Below are positions 33,589-42,547 of a stretch of DNA of 52,312 bases, piece by piece (within the stretch, counting starts at the first letter, position 1; every line of letters begins with the position of its first letter). Origin of the DNA: Methylorubrum zatmanii (GTDB lineage: Bacteria > Pseudomonadota > Alphaproteobacteria > Rhizobiales > Beijerinckiaceae); assembly GCF_014845115.1 (NCBI RefSeq), contig NZ_NKUI01000112.1:1-52312 (forward strand), read 5' to 3'. Below the pieces are notes generated by a model. It had not been told where the DNA came from, made no database searches, and worked only from the letters and a program-made list of their open reading frames with translations. The translations under genes were made by a program, and so were the position numbers.

Positions 33589-35138
33589 CACGCCGCCTCC
33601 GCCGCGCTTTGGGCCGCCTTCAGGGCGAGGTCCGACCGGGCCAGCTCCGCCTTGGCGATCTTGCCGGTCGGGGTCATCGGCATCTCCGGCACCGGCACGA
33701 CGACGAGGGGGCCGAGGTCGTAGGGGACCGCTCCGGCGATCGCGCGCTTCAGCGCCGCCGCATCGAGCGCGGCACCGGGCTGGGCCTGCGCGAAGGCCAC
33801 CGGCCGTTGGCCGAGCCCGGCCTCGGCGACGCCGACGAGGGCGGCCTGGGCGACGCCGGCCTGCGCCATCAGCGCCTCTTCCACGTCGCGGGGGTACCAC
33901 AGGCGCCCCGCCACCTCGACCAGCTCCGCCCGGCGGCTGCGCAGGGTGACGCAGCCATCGGCATCGAGGAGCCCGAGATCGCCGGTGCGCAGATAGCCGC
34001 CGCGGGTCGCCTCCTCGGTCTTCTCCGGCCTGTTCCAGTAACCGGCCATGAAGCCGCCCGTCAGGGCGATCTCGCCGATCTCGCCCGGCGGCAGGACGCG
34101 GTCGTCGGGCCCGAGGATGAACACCTCCTTGTCGGGCAGCGGCGGTCCGACCCGCCCGAGCTTGGCGTCGTCGGGCTCCAGCTCCGGGTAGCCGAGACCG
34201 ACGAAGCCGCCGAGCTCGCTCTGGCCGTAGCTCTCGACGAGCGGCAGGCCAAGTTCGTCGCGCCAAGCCGCCTTGAGGGTCGGCGGCACCGGGCCGCCGC
34301 CGGATATGCCGAGGCGCAGGCCGGGGGGCGGGGCGCCGCGGCGGCGGGATTCCTGCAGCAGATCGTCGAGGATCGGCGGATTGGCCACCAAGCTGGTCGC
34401 CCCGCGGGCCGTGAGCGCGTCGTAGCCGCCCTCCCGCGTCCAGAACCGCATCACGTTCACGGACGCGCCGACCGCCAGCGGCGGCAGCAGGTTGGCGACG
34501 AGCTGGTAGGAGCTGGAGAGCGCCGAGGGCCCGAACGACACGTCGCCCGGCCGCAGCCGCAGGCGCTCGCCGATGCAGCGGCAGGCGCGCACGGTCGGCT
34601 CGTGGCGCAGGCAGGCGCCCTTCGGCTTGCCGGTCGTGCCGGAGGTGTAGGAGAGATGGGCGATCGCGCTCTCGTCGCCGGGATCGGGCGGGGCCGGCAG
34701 GCCCGCCGCCAGCATCTCCGGCAGGGACAGGGCGCCGTCCTGCGCCCCGTCCATGCACAGGCGGGCGCGGACCGTGCCGATGGCGGCGCAGGCCGCGGCC
34801 ACCTGCGCCTCCATGTCGTGGGTATAGACCACCGCGCTCGGCGTATGGTCGGCGATGTAATCGGTGAGGTCGTCGGCGAATTTCACGTTCACCAGGGCCG
34901 CGACGGCGCCGATCCGCCACGCCCCCAGCATCGCCACGATGTAGTCGAGCCCGTTATGGGCGAAGATCGTGACGCGCTCGCCCTTGCCCACGCCCAGATC
35001 ATGCAGGGCGCCCGCCATGCGCTCCATCGCGTCCACCGCGCCGGCATAGGTGAGGCCCCGGTCGCGGTCGACCCAATGGAAGGCGGGCCGGTCGGGATGG
35101 CGCTCGGCGCCGAGCGTGAGAAGACGATGCATCAGCAT
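33588..35138 (-). CDS. AMP-dependent synthetase/acyl-CoA ligase
   Basis: 516 residues of the ANL adenylating family. P-loop YTSGTTGKPKG at residues 164-174; mid-protein ESYGQSELGG (the A5-type substrate motif), the RTGDLGLLDADG (A7) and the C-terminal lid with PMTPTGKIAKAEL containing the conserved lysine. Activates a carboxylic acid as acyl-AMP, normally passing it to CoA. Starts MLMHRLL; the second ATG two codons on is also possible. It follows the flavodoxin-like gene by 48 bp and is coupled to the creatininase-like gene. It suggests that the pathway generates an acid that enters CoA metabolism. Confidence 0.9.
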   Translation of the reverse strand: MLMHRLLTLGAERHPDRPAFHWVDRDRGLTYAGAVDAMERMAGALHDLGVGKGERVTIFAHNGLDYIVAMLGAWRIGAVAALVNVKFADDLTDYIADHTPSAVVYTHDMEAQVAAACAAIGTVRARLCMDGAQDGALSLPEMLAAGLPAPPDPGDESAIAHLSYTSGTTGKPKGACLRHEPTVRACRCIGERLRLRPGDVSFGPSALSSSYQLVANLLPPLAVGASVNVMRFWTREGGYDALTARGATSLVANPPILDDLLQESRRRGAPPPGLRLGISGGGPVPPTLKAAWRDELGLPLVESYGQSELGGFVGLGYPELEPDDAKLGRVGPPLPDKEVFILGPDDRVLPPGEIGEIALTGGFMAGYWNRPEKTEEATRGGYLRTGDLGLLDADGCVTLRSRRAELVEVAGRLWYPRDVEEALMAQAGVAQAALVGVAEAGLGQRPVAFAQAQPGAALDAAALKRAIAGAVPYDLGPLVVVPVPEMPMTPTGKIAKAELARSDLALKAAQSAAEAA

Positions 35139-35186
35139 GGCGGGACTCCAGTCCGGAGAGAGGGGCGAGGCAGGCGCGGTCCGAGG

Positions 35187-35783
35187 TCACAGCCGCGCCA
35201 TCCGCCGGCGCACCTTCTCCAGGAAGGCGCTGCGGCGGGCGTCGGAGGCGATGTTGAGGTGGTAGAGCGCGAGATAGGCGGCGGAGGCCCGGCGCGCCGC
35301 GAACCAGCGGAGATAGCGCGTCACCATCCGGCGGGGCGGGTCCTGCATCGCCAGCGCCATCCAGCGCGGACGGCCATAGGTGACGATTCCGACGATCTGC
35401 TCGAGCGAATCGAGAATCGGCCGGACATGCTTCGGATCCGACAGGTCGAAGGCCACGCCCGGCATCATCAGCCGGTCGATGAAGCCCTTGAGCATGGCGG
35501 GCGGGCCGAAGCACCAGGTCGGAAACTGCACGACCAGCACCTGGGCCGCCCGCAGGCGGGCGACGTACTCCTCGAGCCCCCGCTGGTTCACGGTGACGTC
35601 GTGATAGTTGCGCCGCCCGTCCGCGGTCAGGACCGGATCGAAGCCCTCCGCGTAGAGGTCGAGCAGGTCGACTTGGTGGCCGGCTTGCCTCAACCCGTCG
35701 AGGGCGGCGGCGCGGATGGCCCCGTGGAAGCTCTCCGGCAGCGGGTGGCAATAGACGTAGAGGATGCGCTTCACGGCGGTCAC
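35187..35783 (-). CDS. Flavodoxin-fold NAD(P)H oxidoreductase (NQO1/KefF-like)
   Basis: 198 residues. N-terminal RILYVYCHPLPESFHGAI is the FMN/FAD phosphate loop of the NAD(P)H:quinone oxidoreductase 2 family; FPTWCFGPPAMLKGFIDRL is the second flavin landmark, followed by an unusually basic C-terminal helix. It could reduce a quinone or supply electrons within this pathway; a direct role as reductase of the Rieske oxygenase is possible but not typical for the family. GTG start overlaps the FAD oxidase stop by 4 bp. Confidence 0.85.
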   Translation of the reverse strand: MTAVKRILYVYCHPLPESFHGAIRAAALDGLRQAGHQVDLLDLYAEGFDPVLTADGRRNYHDVTVNQRGLEEYVARLRAAQVLVVQFPTWCFGPPAMLKGFIDRLMMPGVAFDLSDPKHVRPILDSLEQIVGIVTYGRPRWMALAMQDPPRRMVTRYLRWFAARRASAAYLALYHLNIASDARRSAFLEKVRRRMARL

Positions 35784-37150
35784 GCCTGCGGGGCGGCGGG
35801 CGTGAAACTCCGCATCTTGCCGGGATTCATCAGGCCCAGCGGATCGGTGAGGCGCTTGAAGCCGAGCTGGTCGGTCTCGGCCCGCTTGTGCCGGGTGCCG
35901 TCCTCCAGGGTGTAGACGTGGGGATTGGCGATGAAGACGCCGCGCGCCTCATGCGCGGCGATGATGTGGTTCAGCCGGTCCGCGTCGGTGAATTTCAGGA
36001 GCGGGATGCCGGCATAGGTGAGCCGGCCGGCGAACTCGATCAATTCGAGATGCGGCACGATCTCGTCGGGGAAGAGGGCGGCCATCTCGGCGACGCTCTC
36101 CATCAGCCGGTCGGCCGGGTGCAGGCTCTGGAGATAGGTCCAGCTCCGGTCGGTCTTGAGCACCTGCAGCGTGGTGTGGTTCCAGCTGTACTCGTAGAGC
36201 GGGGTATGGCCCGGAGATTCGTCCAGCGGCGTCTCCAGGGTGATCGTGCCGCCGGCCCGCGCCACCTGCGCCCGGAAGGCCGGCAGCGTCGCCTCCGAGA
36301 TCATCGCGATCAGGATCGCCCGACCCGCGGGGCAATGCGCCTTGAGCGGGGTGAACCATTGCGGCAGCGGCCAGGCGATCGGCGTGATCAGCTTCTTGGT
36401 GACCGCGCCATCCCGGCCGACCGCCAGCCCGCATTCGGCGGCGGTGAGGAAGTCGTCGAAGGCGACGATGACGTCGATCCAAGGGTGGACGGGCGCGAGC
36501 GGCATCTCCAGCTCCGTGACGATGCCGGTGGTGCCGTAGGCATGCGCGATGCCGTTGACCGCATCGCCGGTCAGTTCCAGCACCCGCGGCTCCGCCTCCA
36601 GCGTCACCACGCGGGCGGCGCGGATGTTGCCGCGCTCGCGCAGCTGGCCGTAATTGACCGAGCCGATGCCGCCCGAGCCGCCGGCGACGAAACCGCCGAT
36701 GGTCGCCGTGCGCTTCGTCGAGGGATGCATCCGCAGTTCCTCGCCCCCCGCCGCGAGGAGGGCGTCGAGGCGGTTCATGCGCAGGCCGGGGCCGGTGCGC
36801 ACCGCGCCGTCGCGCTGCCACGCAATCCGGTCGAGCCCGGAGACATCGAGCACCACGCCGCCCTGCAGCGGCACCGCCTGCCCGTAATTGCCGGTGCCGC
36901 CGCCGCGCACGGTGAGCGGCACGCCGTGCCGGGCGCAGGAAGAGGCCACCGCCATCACCTCGGCCTCGCTCGCGGGCTCGGCGACGAGATCGCCGGACAG
37001 GCCGTTGAGCTGGGCGTTGAGCACCGGCGAGTACCAGAAGAAGTCCCGCGAGCGCTTCCGGACCCGGGCGGGCTCCTCGACGAGGGCGACGCGGCCGTCA
37101 AGGTCGCTGCGGAGCGCGGCCAGGGCTTCGGGCGAGGGATGGCGGGTCAT
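35780..37150 (-). CDS. GlcD-like FAD-binding oxidase
   Basis: 456 residues with a PCMH-type FAD domain (residues about 45-225; VRGGGTGNYGQAVPLQGGVVLD and GGFVAGGSGGIGSVNYG are the flavin loops) and a C-terminal domain ending DPLGLMNPGKM, a hallmark of glycolate/lactate oxidase-like proteins. It oxidises an alcohol, hydroxy acid or amine of unknown identity. ATG at 37150. It is coupled to the flavodoxin-like gene and follows the second binding-protein gene by 128 bp. Confidence 0.88.
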   Translation of the reverse strand: MTRHPSPEALAALRSDLDGRVALVEEPARVRKRSRDFFWYSPVLNAQLNGLSGDLVAEPASEAEVMAVASSCARHGVPLTVRGGGTGNYGQAVPLQGGVVLDVSGLDRIAWQRDGAVRTGPGLRMNRLDALLAAGGEELRMHPSTKRTATIGGFVAGGSGGIGSVNYGQLRERGNIRAARVVTLEAEPRVLELTGDAVNGIAHAYGTTGIVTELEMPLAPVHPWIDVIVAFDDFLTAAECGLAVGRDGAVTKKLITPIAWPLPQWFTPLKAHCPAGRAILIAMISEATLPAFRAQVARAGGTITLETPLDESPGHTPLYEYSWNHTTLQVLKTDRSWTYLQSLHPADRLMESVAEMAALFPDEIVPHLELIEFAGRLTYAGIPLLKFTDADRLNHIIAAHEARGVFIANPHVYTLEDGTRHKRAETDQLGFKRLTDPLGLMNPGKMRSFTPAAPQA

Positions 37151-37278
37151 GCGGCTTTGGCTCGTCGTCTCAGGATGCGCATCGGGCTCAGGCCTCCACC
37201 GGCTCGTGCCGGGCGGCGTCCCTGGGGGAGGGGGGACGATGGCGGCGGTCGGCAGGTCCATCCCCGGCCTCTCCGGGG

Positions 37279-38289
37279 CTATTTCTTGCCGATGAAGGCG
37301 AGGGTGTAGGCCTGGGTAAAATCGAGGGAGGCCGGGTAGATGCCGGCTTTGACCATCACGTCGAAGAAGGACTTCCAGCGCGCATCGGTCATGGCGCCGA
37401 TGCCGAGGGTCTCCGCGTCGCCCCCCTCGACGAGGCCGCGCTTCTTCATCTGGTCCATCTTGAAGTGGAACAGCTCCTCGCCGCCGGTCGGCACGAGGTC
37501 GAGCACCGCCTTCATGGCCGGCGCGTAGTCGCCGCTCATGCACTCGGCCCAGCCCTTGCGGCTGGCGTCCAGGAAGGCCTGCACGGTCTTCGTGTGGGCG
37601 TCGAGATAGGCGTCGGTGGCGAAGACCGTGGTCGCGTAATTGTCGTAGCCGTAATCGGCGAGCAGGATCGAGACCGGCGGCTCGGGCAGGACCTTGCCGA
37701 GCGTCGCCGCGTCGTCGGTGATGTAGCCCTGCTGCACCGCCTTCTTGTCGGCCAGGAAGGGCGCGGCGGAATAGGCGTAGGGCCGCAGCTGCCCGTCGTC
37801 GAAGCCGTAGGCCACCTTCAGGAACTGCCAGAACTCGTTGCGCGAGAACCCGCCGATCATGATCGGCTTGCCCTTGAGATCCTGCAGCGTCGCCACGCCC
37901 TGGCCGGCATGGGCGACGAGCGTCTGCGGGTCCTTCTGGAAGAACGAGGCGACGGTGCGCGCCTTCACGCCCTTGGCGACGAGGTTGAGCGTGGTGAAGC
38001 TCGAGCCCATGCCCATGTTCATCTCGCCCGAGGCGACGAGGAGCGGCATGTTCACGTTCGGGTTGCCGGGCTTCAGCTCCACATCGAGCCCCGCCGCCTC
38101 GTAATGGCCCCGGGCCTTGGCCTGGAAGAAGCCGCAATGCTCCGCCTCCGGCACCCAGTTGAGGCCGAAGCTGACCTTTTCCAGGGCGCGGGCGGGGGAG
38201 GCGGCCAGCCCCGCCGCCGCCGCCATTGCCGCGAGCAGGCGGCCCGGTCGCCAGGAGCGGCGCGCGGCGGAGGGGACGGCAGCAGGCAT
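37279..38289 (-). CDS. NMT1/THI5-like ABC substrate-binding protein (second)
   Basis: 336 residues. Signal peptide (basic RRSWRPGR, LLAAMAAAAGLAASPARA, cleavage near residue 35). The mature protein opens KVSFGLNWVPEAEHCGFFQAK, the conserved start of the NMT1/THI5 family whose members carry pyrimidine, thiamine-precursor, riboflavin or sulfonate ligands. Separated from the other importer genes by the Rieske gene, but on the same strand and in the same operon. It is only distantly similar to the binding protein at 41208, so the importer may accept two ligands. Confidence 0.88.
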   Translation of the reverse strand: MPAAVPSAARRSWRPGRLLAAMAAAAGLAASPARALEKVSFGLNWVPEAEHCGFFQAKARGHYEAAGLDVELKPGNPNVNMPLLVASGEMNMGMGSSFTTLNLVAKGVKARTVASFFQKDPQTLVAHAGQGVATLQDLKGKPIMIGGFSRNEFWQFLKVAYGFDDGQLRPYAYSAAPFLADKKAVQQGYITDDAATLGKVLPEPPVSILLADYGYDNYATTVFATDAYLDAHTKTVQAFLDASRKGWAECMSGDYAPAMKAVLDLVPTGGEELFHFKMDQMKKRGLVEGGDAETLGIGAMTDARWKSFFDVMVKAGIYPASLDFTQAYTLAFIGKK

Positions 38290-38372
38290 GGCGGTGGTCT
38301 CCAGGGGGGAAGGGATCTCGTGCGGGAGAAGCCCCGCACGGGCCGGGCTTCGGGAACTGCCGGGAAGGGGCG

Positions 38373-39446
38373 TCAGGCCACCCGCTCGTGCGGCATCAGG
38401 GTCGGCGCCACCGGCACCGAGACCGCCGGCACCGCTTCCGAAACCTCCTCCTCGCCGTGCTCGCGCAGCAGCGTGAGCAGGCGGCGGCGCATGATCATGC
38501 CGGGGCGGTCGGAGGGCATGTGGCTCTCGACCTTGCGGCTCATGTCGATGGTCGCGTCCGGGTCGGTCGATTCGAGGATGTCGCGATCCTCCTCGACGAT
38601 CACCGCGTCCCAGGCGATCAGCTCTTCCGCCGAGCATTCCTCTTCCACGTCGTTGCGATAGAGGATCTGCGCCAGCCGGATCGTGCCGTCGTCGATCGGC
38701 GTCGCCGAATTGAAGATGATGTGGCGCAGCCCCGACGGATACTCGATGTCGAGCCGGCGACAGAACGGCATGAACCACTTGTTGCGCATGTGGCGCTTGG
38801 TGGTCGGCTCGGTGGTGCCGGTGATGCGGTGGGCCATCGGCGGGTTGGCGATGGTGACGATCGTCTCCGCCTCGAAGCCGTCATCGGTCTCGGTGATCTC
38901 GTATTTCTCCGGGATCGGCTGGTCGATCTGCCCGAACGTGTTCTGGTGCACGAAGGCGAAATGCGCGTTGTCGAAGGAATTCTCCATCAGGCGCAGCGGC
39001 GAGGTCTTCCACACGTCGTGGAATTGCTGGATGCGCCGGTAGCCGGGCATCGTGTCCTCGGGGATCTCGGGGATCGGCGCGTAGGGCTCCTCCAGGCAGA
39101 CCCAGGCGTAACCGTACTTCGCGGTGCAGTGATAGGCCTTCACCGCGAGCCGCGGCACCACCTGCTCCGGGCTGAATTGCGGGATGCGGGCGAGCGCGCC
39201 GTGCCGGTCATAGGCCCAGCCGTGATAGCCGCAGACGATCAGACCGTCCTCGCACCAGCCCTTGGAGAGCTTGGCCGTGCGGTGGCAGCAGCGGTCCATC
39301 ATCGCGGCGGGCTCGCCCTCGCCGTCGAGGAACAGCACGATCTTCTCGCCCATCAGGGTGAAGGGCTTGGGGCCGTCCGCGAGGTCGGTCAGGCGTAGAG
39401 TCGCGTACCAGTAGTGGCGCCACAGCTTCTGTCGGGTCGTCAGCAT
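38373..39446 (-). CDS. Rieske non-haem iron oxygenase, alpha subunit
   Basis: 357 residues. The Rieske [2Fe-2S] site is complete: C53-x-H55 and C72-x2-H75. The mononuclear iron ligands fit D159, H162 and H167 in the DNAHFAFVH segment, with a later acidic ligand expected in the C-terminal domain. It would hydroxylate or dealkylate an aromatic or heterocyclic substrate using electrons from a reductase. No beta subunit or classic ferredoxin/FNR reductase gene is in the operon, which points to a single-component alpha-only oxygenase (vanillate demethylase or PrnD type). It sits between the importer permease and second binding protein. Confidence 0.92.
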   Translation of the reverse strand: MLTTRQKLWRHYWYATLRLTDLADGPKPFTLMGEKIVLFLDGEGEPAAMMDRCCHRTAKLSKGWCEDGLIVCGYHGWAYDRHGALARIPQFSPEQVVPRLAVKAYHCTAKYGYAWVCLEEPYAPIPEIPEDTMPGYRRIQQFHDVWKTSPLRLMENSFDNAHFAFVHQNTFGQIDQPIPEKYEITETDDGFEAETIVTIANPPMAHRITGTTEPTTKRHMRNKWFMPFCRRLDIEYPSGLRHIIFNSATPIDDGTIRLAQILYRNDVEEECSAEELIAWDAVIVEEDRDILESTDPDATIDMSRKVESHMPSDRPGMIMRRRLLTLLREHGEEEVSEAVPAVSVPVAPTLMPHERVA

Positions 39447-39506
39447 GAAAGCTCTCCGAAGGAATGCCCGGCGTGAAGCCCTCCGGCATGGTTGGGGATG
39501 AGGCGT

Positions 39507-40301
39507 TCAGGCCCGCTCGGGATCGCCCCAGGAGCCGAGCGCGAGGCGGCTGAGGCCGCTCATGGCGAGGAACAGCAGGATGCCGGCGGCGGTGATCAGC
39601 GAGAGCGCCGCGAACATCCGCGGGATGTCGAGCTGGAACCCGGCCTGGAGGATCTCGTAGGCCAGTCCCGCGCTGCGCCCGCCGGTCCCGGCCACGAACT
39701 CCGCCACCACCGCGCCGATCAGGGCGAGCCCCGAGGAGATGCGCAGGCCGGCGAAGAAGTAACCCAGCGCGCTCGGGATGCGCAGGCGCAGCAGCGTCTG
39801 CAGGCGGCTGGCGCGGTAGACCCGCATCAGGTTGACGAGGCCCGGATCGACGCTGCGCAGGCCGACCGTGGTGTTCGAGATGACGGGGAAGATCGCGATG
39901 ATGGTGGCGCAGATCACCAGGGCGATCTGGGTGTCCCGCACCAGGATAATGATGAGCGGGGCCACCGCCACCACGGGGGTGACCTGCAGCATCACCGCGT
40001 AGGGGAAGAAGCCGCGCTCGATGAAGCGGCTCTGCACGAACAGGAAGGCGACGGCCGTGCCGAGCACCGTGGAGAGGGCGAAGGCGATCAGCGTCACGCG
40101 GATCGTGCTCCACAGGGCGCGCATCAGGTCCGGCCCGTTCTGCACCAGCGAGGCGGCGATCACGGAAGGGGCCGGGAACAGGTAGTCGGGGATGGCGAAG
40201 CCGCGGCAGGCGACCTCCCAGAGGCTCAGCACCGCGATCCCGACGAGGAGCGGCGGCAGCGCCGCCTGGACGCGGGGATCCTGGATCAGCGGCGTCTTCA
40301 C
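39507..40301 (-). CDS. NMT1/THI5-type ABC importer permease
   Basis: 264 residues, about six membrane segments. BPD_transp_1 domain with the ATPase-contact region around the segment beginning VYRASRLQTLLRLRIPSALG. It has the layout of SsuC/TauC/ThiX permeases. GTG start (40301) overlaps the ATPase stop by 4 bp (GTGA). Followed by the Rieske gene after 60 bp. Confidence 0.9.
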   Translation of the reverse strand: MKTPLIQDPRVQAALPPLLVGIAVLSLWEVACRGFAIPDYLFPAPSVIAASLVQNGPDLMRALWSTIRVTLIAFALSTVLGTAVAFLFVQSRFIERGFFPYAVMLQVTPVVAVAPLIIILVRDTQIALVICATIIAIFPVISNTTVGLRSVDPGLVNLMRVYRASRLQTLLRLRIPSALGYFFAGLRISSGLALIGAVVAEFVAGTGGRSAGLAYEILQAGFQLDIPRMFAALSLITAAGILLFLAMSGLSRLALGSWGDPERA

Positions 40302-41200
40302 GGATGCGCCTCCGCGTTGGAGGGATCGCTCGCGAGCGAGGCCTCGGTGAGAAGCGCCGAGAGACGCTGGCAATAGTCGGCGAAGCGTGGGGAGCGGCGG
40401 AAGGCGTCGCCGCGCGGATGCGGCTCGTCGATGGCCAGCTCGGCGAAGATCCGGCCCGGTCGGGCCGCCATCACGACGATGCGGGTCGAGAGGAACACCG
40501 CTTCGTAGATCGAATGGGTCACGAACAGCACCGTGAGCGAGCGCCGCCACCACAGGTCGACGAGGTCGGCATCGAGCTTGTTGCGGGTGAATTCGTCCAG
40601 CGCGCCGAACGGCTCGTCCATGAGCAGGAGGTTCGGCTCGGTGACGAGACCGCGGGCGATGGCCGCGCGCATGCGCATGCCGCCCGAGAGCTGGCGCGGG
40701 TAGCTTCGCCCCTTCTCGCCGAGGCCGACCAGATCCAGCGCCGCCTGGACGCGGGGCGCGGCCTGCACCTTCTTCACCCCCGCGAGATCGAGGGGCAGGC
40801 GCACATTCGCGGCGATGCGCAGCCAGGGCATCAGCGTCGCGTCCTGAAACACCACCGACATGCGCCGGCCCTCGGCGCCGACGCCCTCGAAGCCGCCGCG
40901 CCACCACAGCAGGCGGCCGTCGCTCGGTTCGGCGAGGTTGGCGATGAGCGAGAGCAGGGTGCTCTTGCCGCAGCCCGAGGGGCCGATCAGCGACAAGAAC
41001 TCGCCCTCGCGCACCGTCAGGTCGACGGGCGCGAGGCCGCGGGTGCCGTCCGCGAACACCTTCTCGGCGGACAGGACCTCGATGGCCGGCGCCGCGTTGG
41101 CGGCCGGCCGGGTCATCCGCTCCGGCACCCGTTCCGGTGCGGGACAGGCAGACTCCCCCTGCATCGCCCGTGGATAGGCCGGTTGCGCGAGCGCCGCCAT
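40298..41200 (-). CDS. NMT1/THI5-type ABC importer ATPase
   Basis: 300 residues: a single ABC domain of the nitrate/sulfonate/taurine class. Walker A GPSGCGKST, Q-loop region VFQDATLMPW, signature SGGMRMRAAIARGL, Walker B LLLMDEPFGALDE, and the switch histidine in VTHSIYEAVFL. An N-terminal extension of about 35 residues precedes the domain; an internal ATG (MTRPAAN) is an alternative start. It begins 7 bp after the binding-protein gene and overlaps the permease gene. Confidence 0.92.
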   Translation of the reverse strand: MAALAQPAYPRAMQGESACPAPERVPERMTRPAANAAPAIEVLSAEKVFADGTRGLAPVDLTVREGEFLSLIGPSGCGKSTLLSLIANLAEPSDGRLLWWRGGFEGVGAEGRRMSVVFQDATLMPWLRIAANVRLPLDLAGVKKVQAAPRVQAALDLVGLGEKGRSYPRQLSGGMRMRAAIARGLVTEPNLLLMDEPFGALDEFTRNKLDADLVDLWWRRSLTVLFVTHSIYEAVFLSTRIVVMAARPGRIFAELAIDEPHPRGDAFRRSPRFADYCQRLSALLTEASLASDPSNAEAHP

Positions 41201-41207
41201 CTCGTCC

Positions 41208-42185
41208 TCACTCCGCCTTCGCCGTCAGCACGGGCATGAATTCGAGGCTGTAGGCCTTCTTCCAGTCGGTCTCGGGCTTCAGCAGGCCGGCTTCGACGAG
41301 ATAGTCGTAGCTCGCCCTCCAATGAGCCTCGGTCATGGTGCCGATCGGGACGTTGGCGTCGCCGCCGAGCACCTTGAGTTGCTTCAGCTTGGCGATGCCG
41401 AAGGCGATCTGGCCATCGGTCATCTTCGGGTTGTCCTTCTTGATCAGCGCGTTGCCCGGCGCCGGATCGGCCATGTAGCTCTTCCAGCCCTCCATCGAGG
41501 CGGCCACGAACTTGCGCATCGCGTCGGGCTTGGTCTCGATCATCCTGCGGGTGGTGACGATCGTGGTGCCGTAGGGCGGGTAGCCGTCCTTGGCGAAGAG
41601 GTAGAAGTTCACCGGCACGCCCTTCTCCTGCGCCTGGAACGGCTCGGAGGAGGGATAGGCCTGCTGGACGATGGTCTTGTCGGCGAAGAAGGGCTGCAGG
41701 TTGAAGGTGTAGGCCTTCACCTGGGAATCGGAGAGCGCGTACTTCTTCTTCAGCCAGGGCCACCACGAGGTCATGCCCGAGCCCGCGACCAGGATGGTCT
41801 TGTCCTTGACCCCGGCGAGGCTCTTCACGTCCTCGTGGGTCATCATGCCCTGGAGGTCGTACTGGAAGGAGGCGGCGACCGTGACCGCCGGCAGGCCCTT
41901 CTCGACCGCCTGCAGAACCTGGAAATCGAAGCCCATGATCGCGTCGGCCTCGCCCGCAAGCAGGAGCTGCATGCCGTTGACCTGCGGCCCGCCCATGCGG
42001 ATCTCGACGTCGAGCCCAGCCTTCTCGTAGAGACCGGCCGCCTTGGCTTGGTAGAAGCCGCCATGCTCGGCCTGGGCGTACCAGCTGGTCAGGAACACGA
42101 TCTTGTCCGCTGCCTGGGCCGGTCCGGCCAGGATCAGCGCCGCCAGCACACCGCACGCCTTCGTCTCGAACCGGATCGGTCGCAT
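41208..42185 (-). CDS. NMT1/THI5-like ABC substrate-binding protein (first)
   Basis: 325 residues. Signal peptide MRPIRFETKACGVLAALILA with cleavage near residue 25 (AQA-AD). Mature sequence KIVFLTSWYAQAEHGGFYQAK is the NMT1/THI5 opening, close to pyrimidine/riboflavin-type binding proteins. It is the first gene of the ten-gene operon and is divergent from the LysR gene across 362 bp. The start at 42185 is set by the signal peptide; longer in-frame starts are not convincing. Confidence 0.9.
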   Translation of the reverse strand: MRPIRFETKACGVLAALILAGPAQAADKIVFLTSWYAQAEHGGFYQAKAAGLYEKAGLDVEIRMGGPQVNGMQLLLAGEADAIMGFDFQVLQAVEKGLPAVTVAASFQYDLQGMMTHEDVKSLAGVKDKTILVAGSGMTSWWPWLKKKYALSDSQVKAYTFNLQPFFADKTIVQQAYPSSEPFQAQEKGVPVNFYLFAKDGYPPYGTTIVTTRRMIETKPDAMRKFVAASMEGWKSYMADPAPGNALIKKDNPKMTDGQIAFGIAKLKQLKVLGGDANVPIGTMTEAHWRASYDYLVEAGLLKPETDWKKAYSLEFMPVLTAKAE

Positions 42186-42547
42186 CGATAAAGCCCCCTG
42201 CCGCGCTGTCCCAGAACGGTTTTCGCGACGCATAGGTCGTGCCGCGTCGGATCCGTCCGGCTCCTCGGACCGCAGGAAAGCGGATGCAGTGCTGCGCGAA
42301 AAGCATCGTTTTCCGCGCGGAACGCTCGCAAAATGCGCGCGCTGCCCCATGACTGTGCGCTTGGCTATGCGTTCGGCGTCCTCCCGCGCAGGTAGAATTT
42401 GTGCCCTGACGGGCGCCGCACCGTGCCGGCCCGCTTCAGGGGTCGCGCGCGCGACCGGAGGGGCCAGTTGGCAAGCTCCGTGCAGACGCGGCCGATGCGT
42501 GGCGCCGGACCGGCGCGACGGCCAAACGGCGCGGAGGCCGCTTCCCC
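42186..42547. promoter_or_regulatory. Divergent control region, catabolic operon / LysR
   Basis: 362 bp between outward-facing genes, the normal location for a LysR-type operator. An imperfect inverted repeat, GCGCGAAAA (42294-42302) with TTTTCCGCGC (42309-42318), lies near the middle. No gene is supported here. I could not identify a clear T-N11-A LysR box or a riboswitch. Confidence 0.45.

Noticed and set aside
17171..42547. Purine- or xanthine-type riboswitch (including the NMT1-motif RNA) upstream of the NCS2 permease or NMT1-type genes
   Set aside because: I could not see a conserved core by eye. A covariance-model search of 17171-17400, 19679-19861 and 42186-42547 would be decisive; a significant hit would reinstate it.
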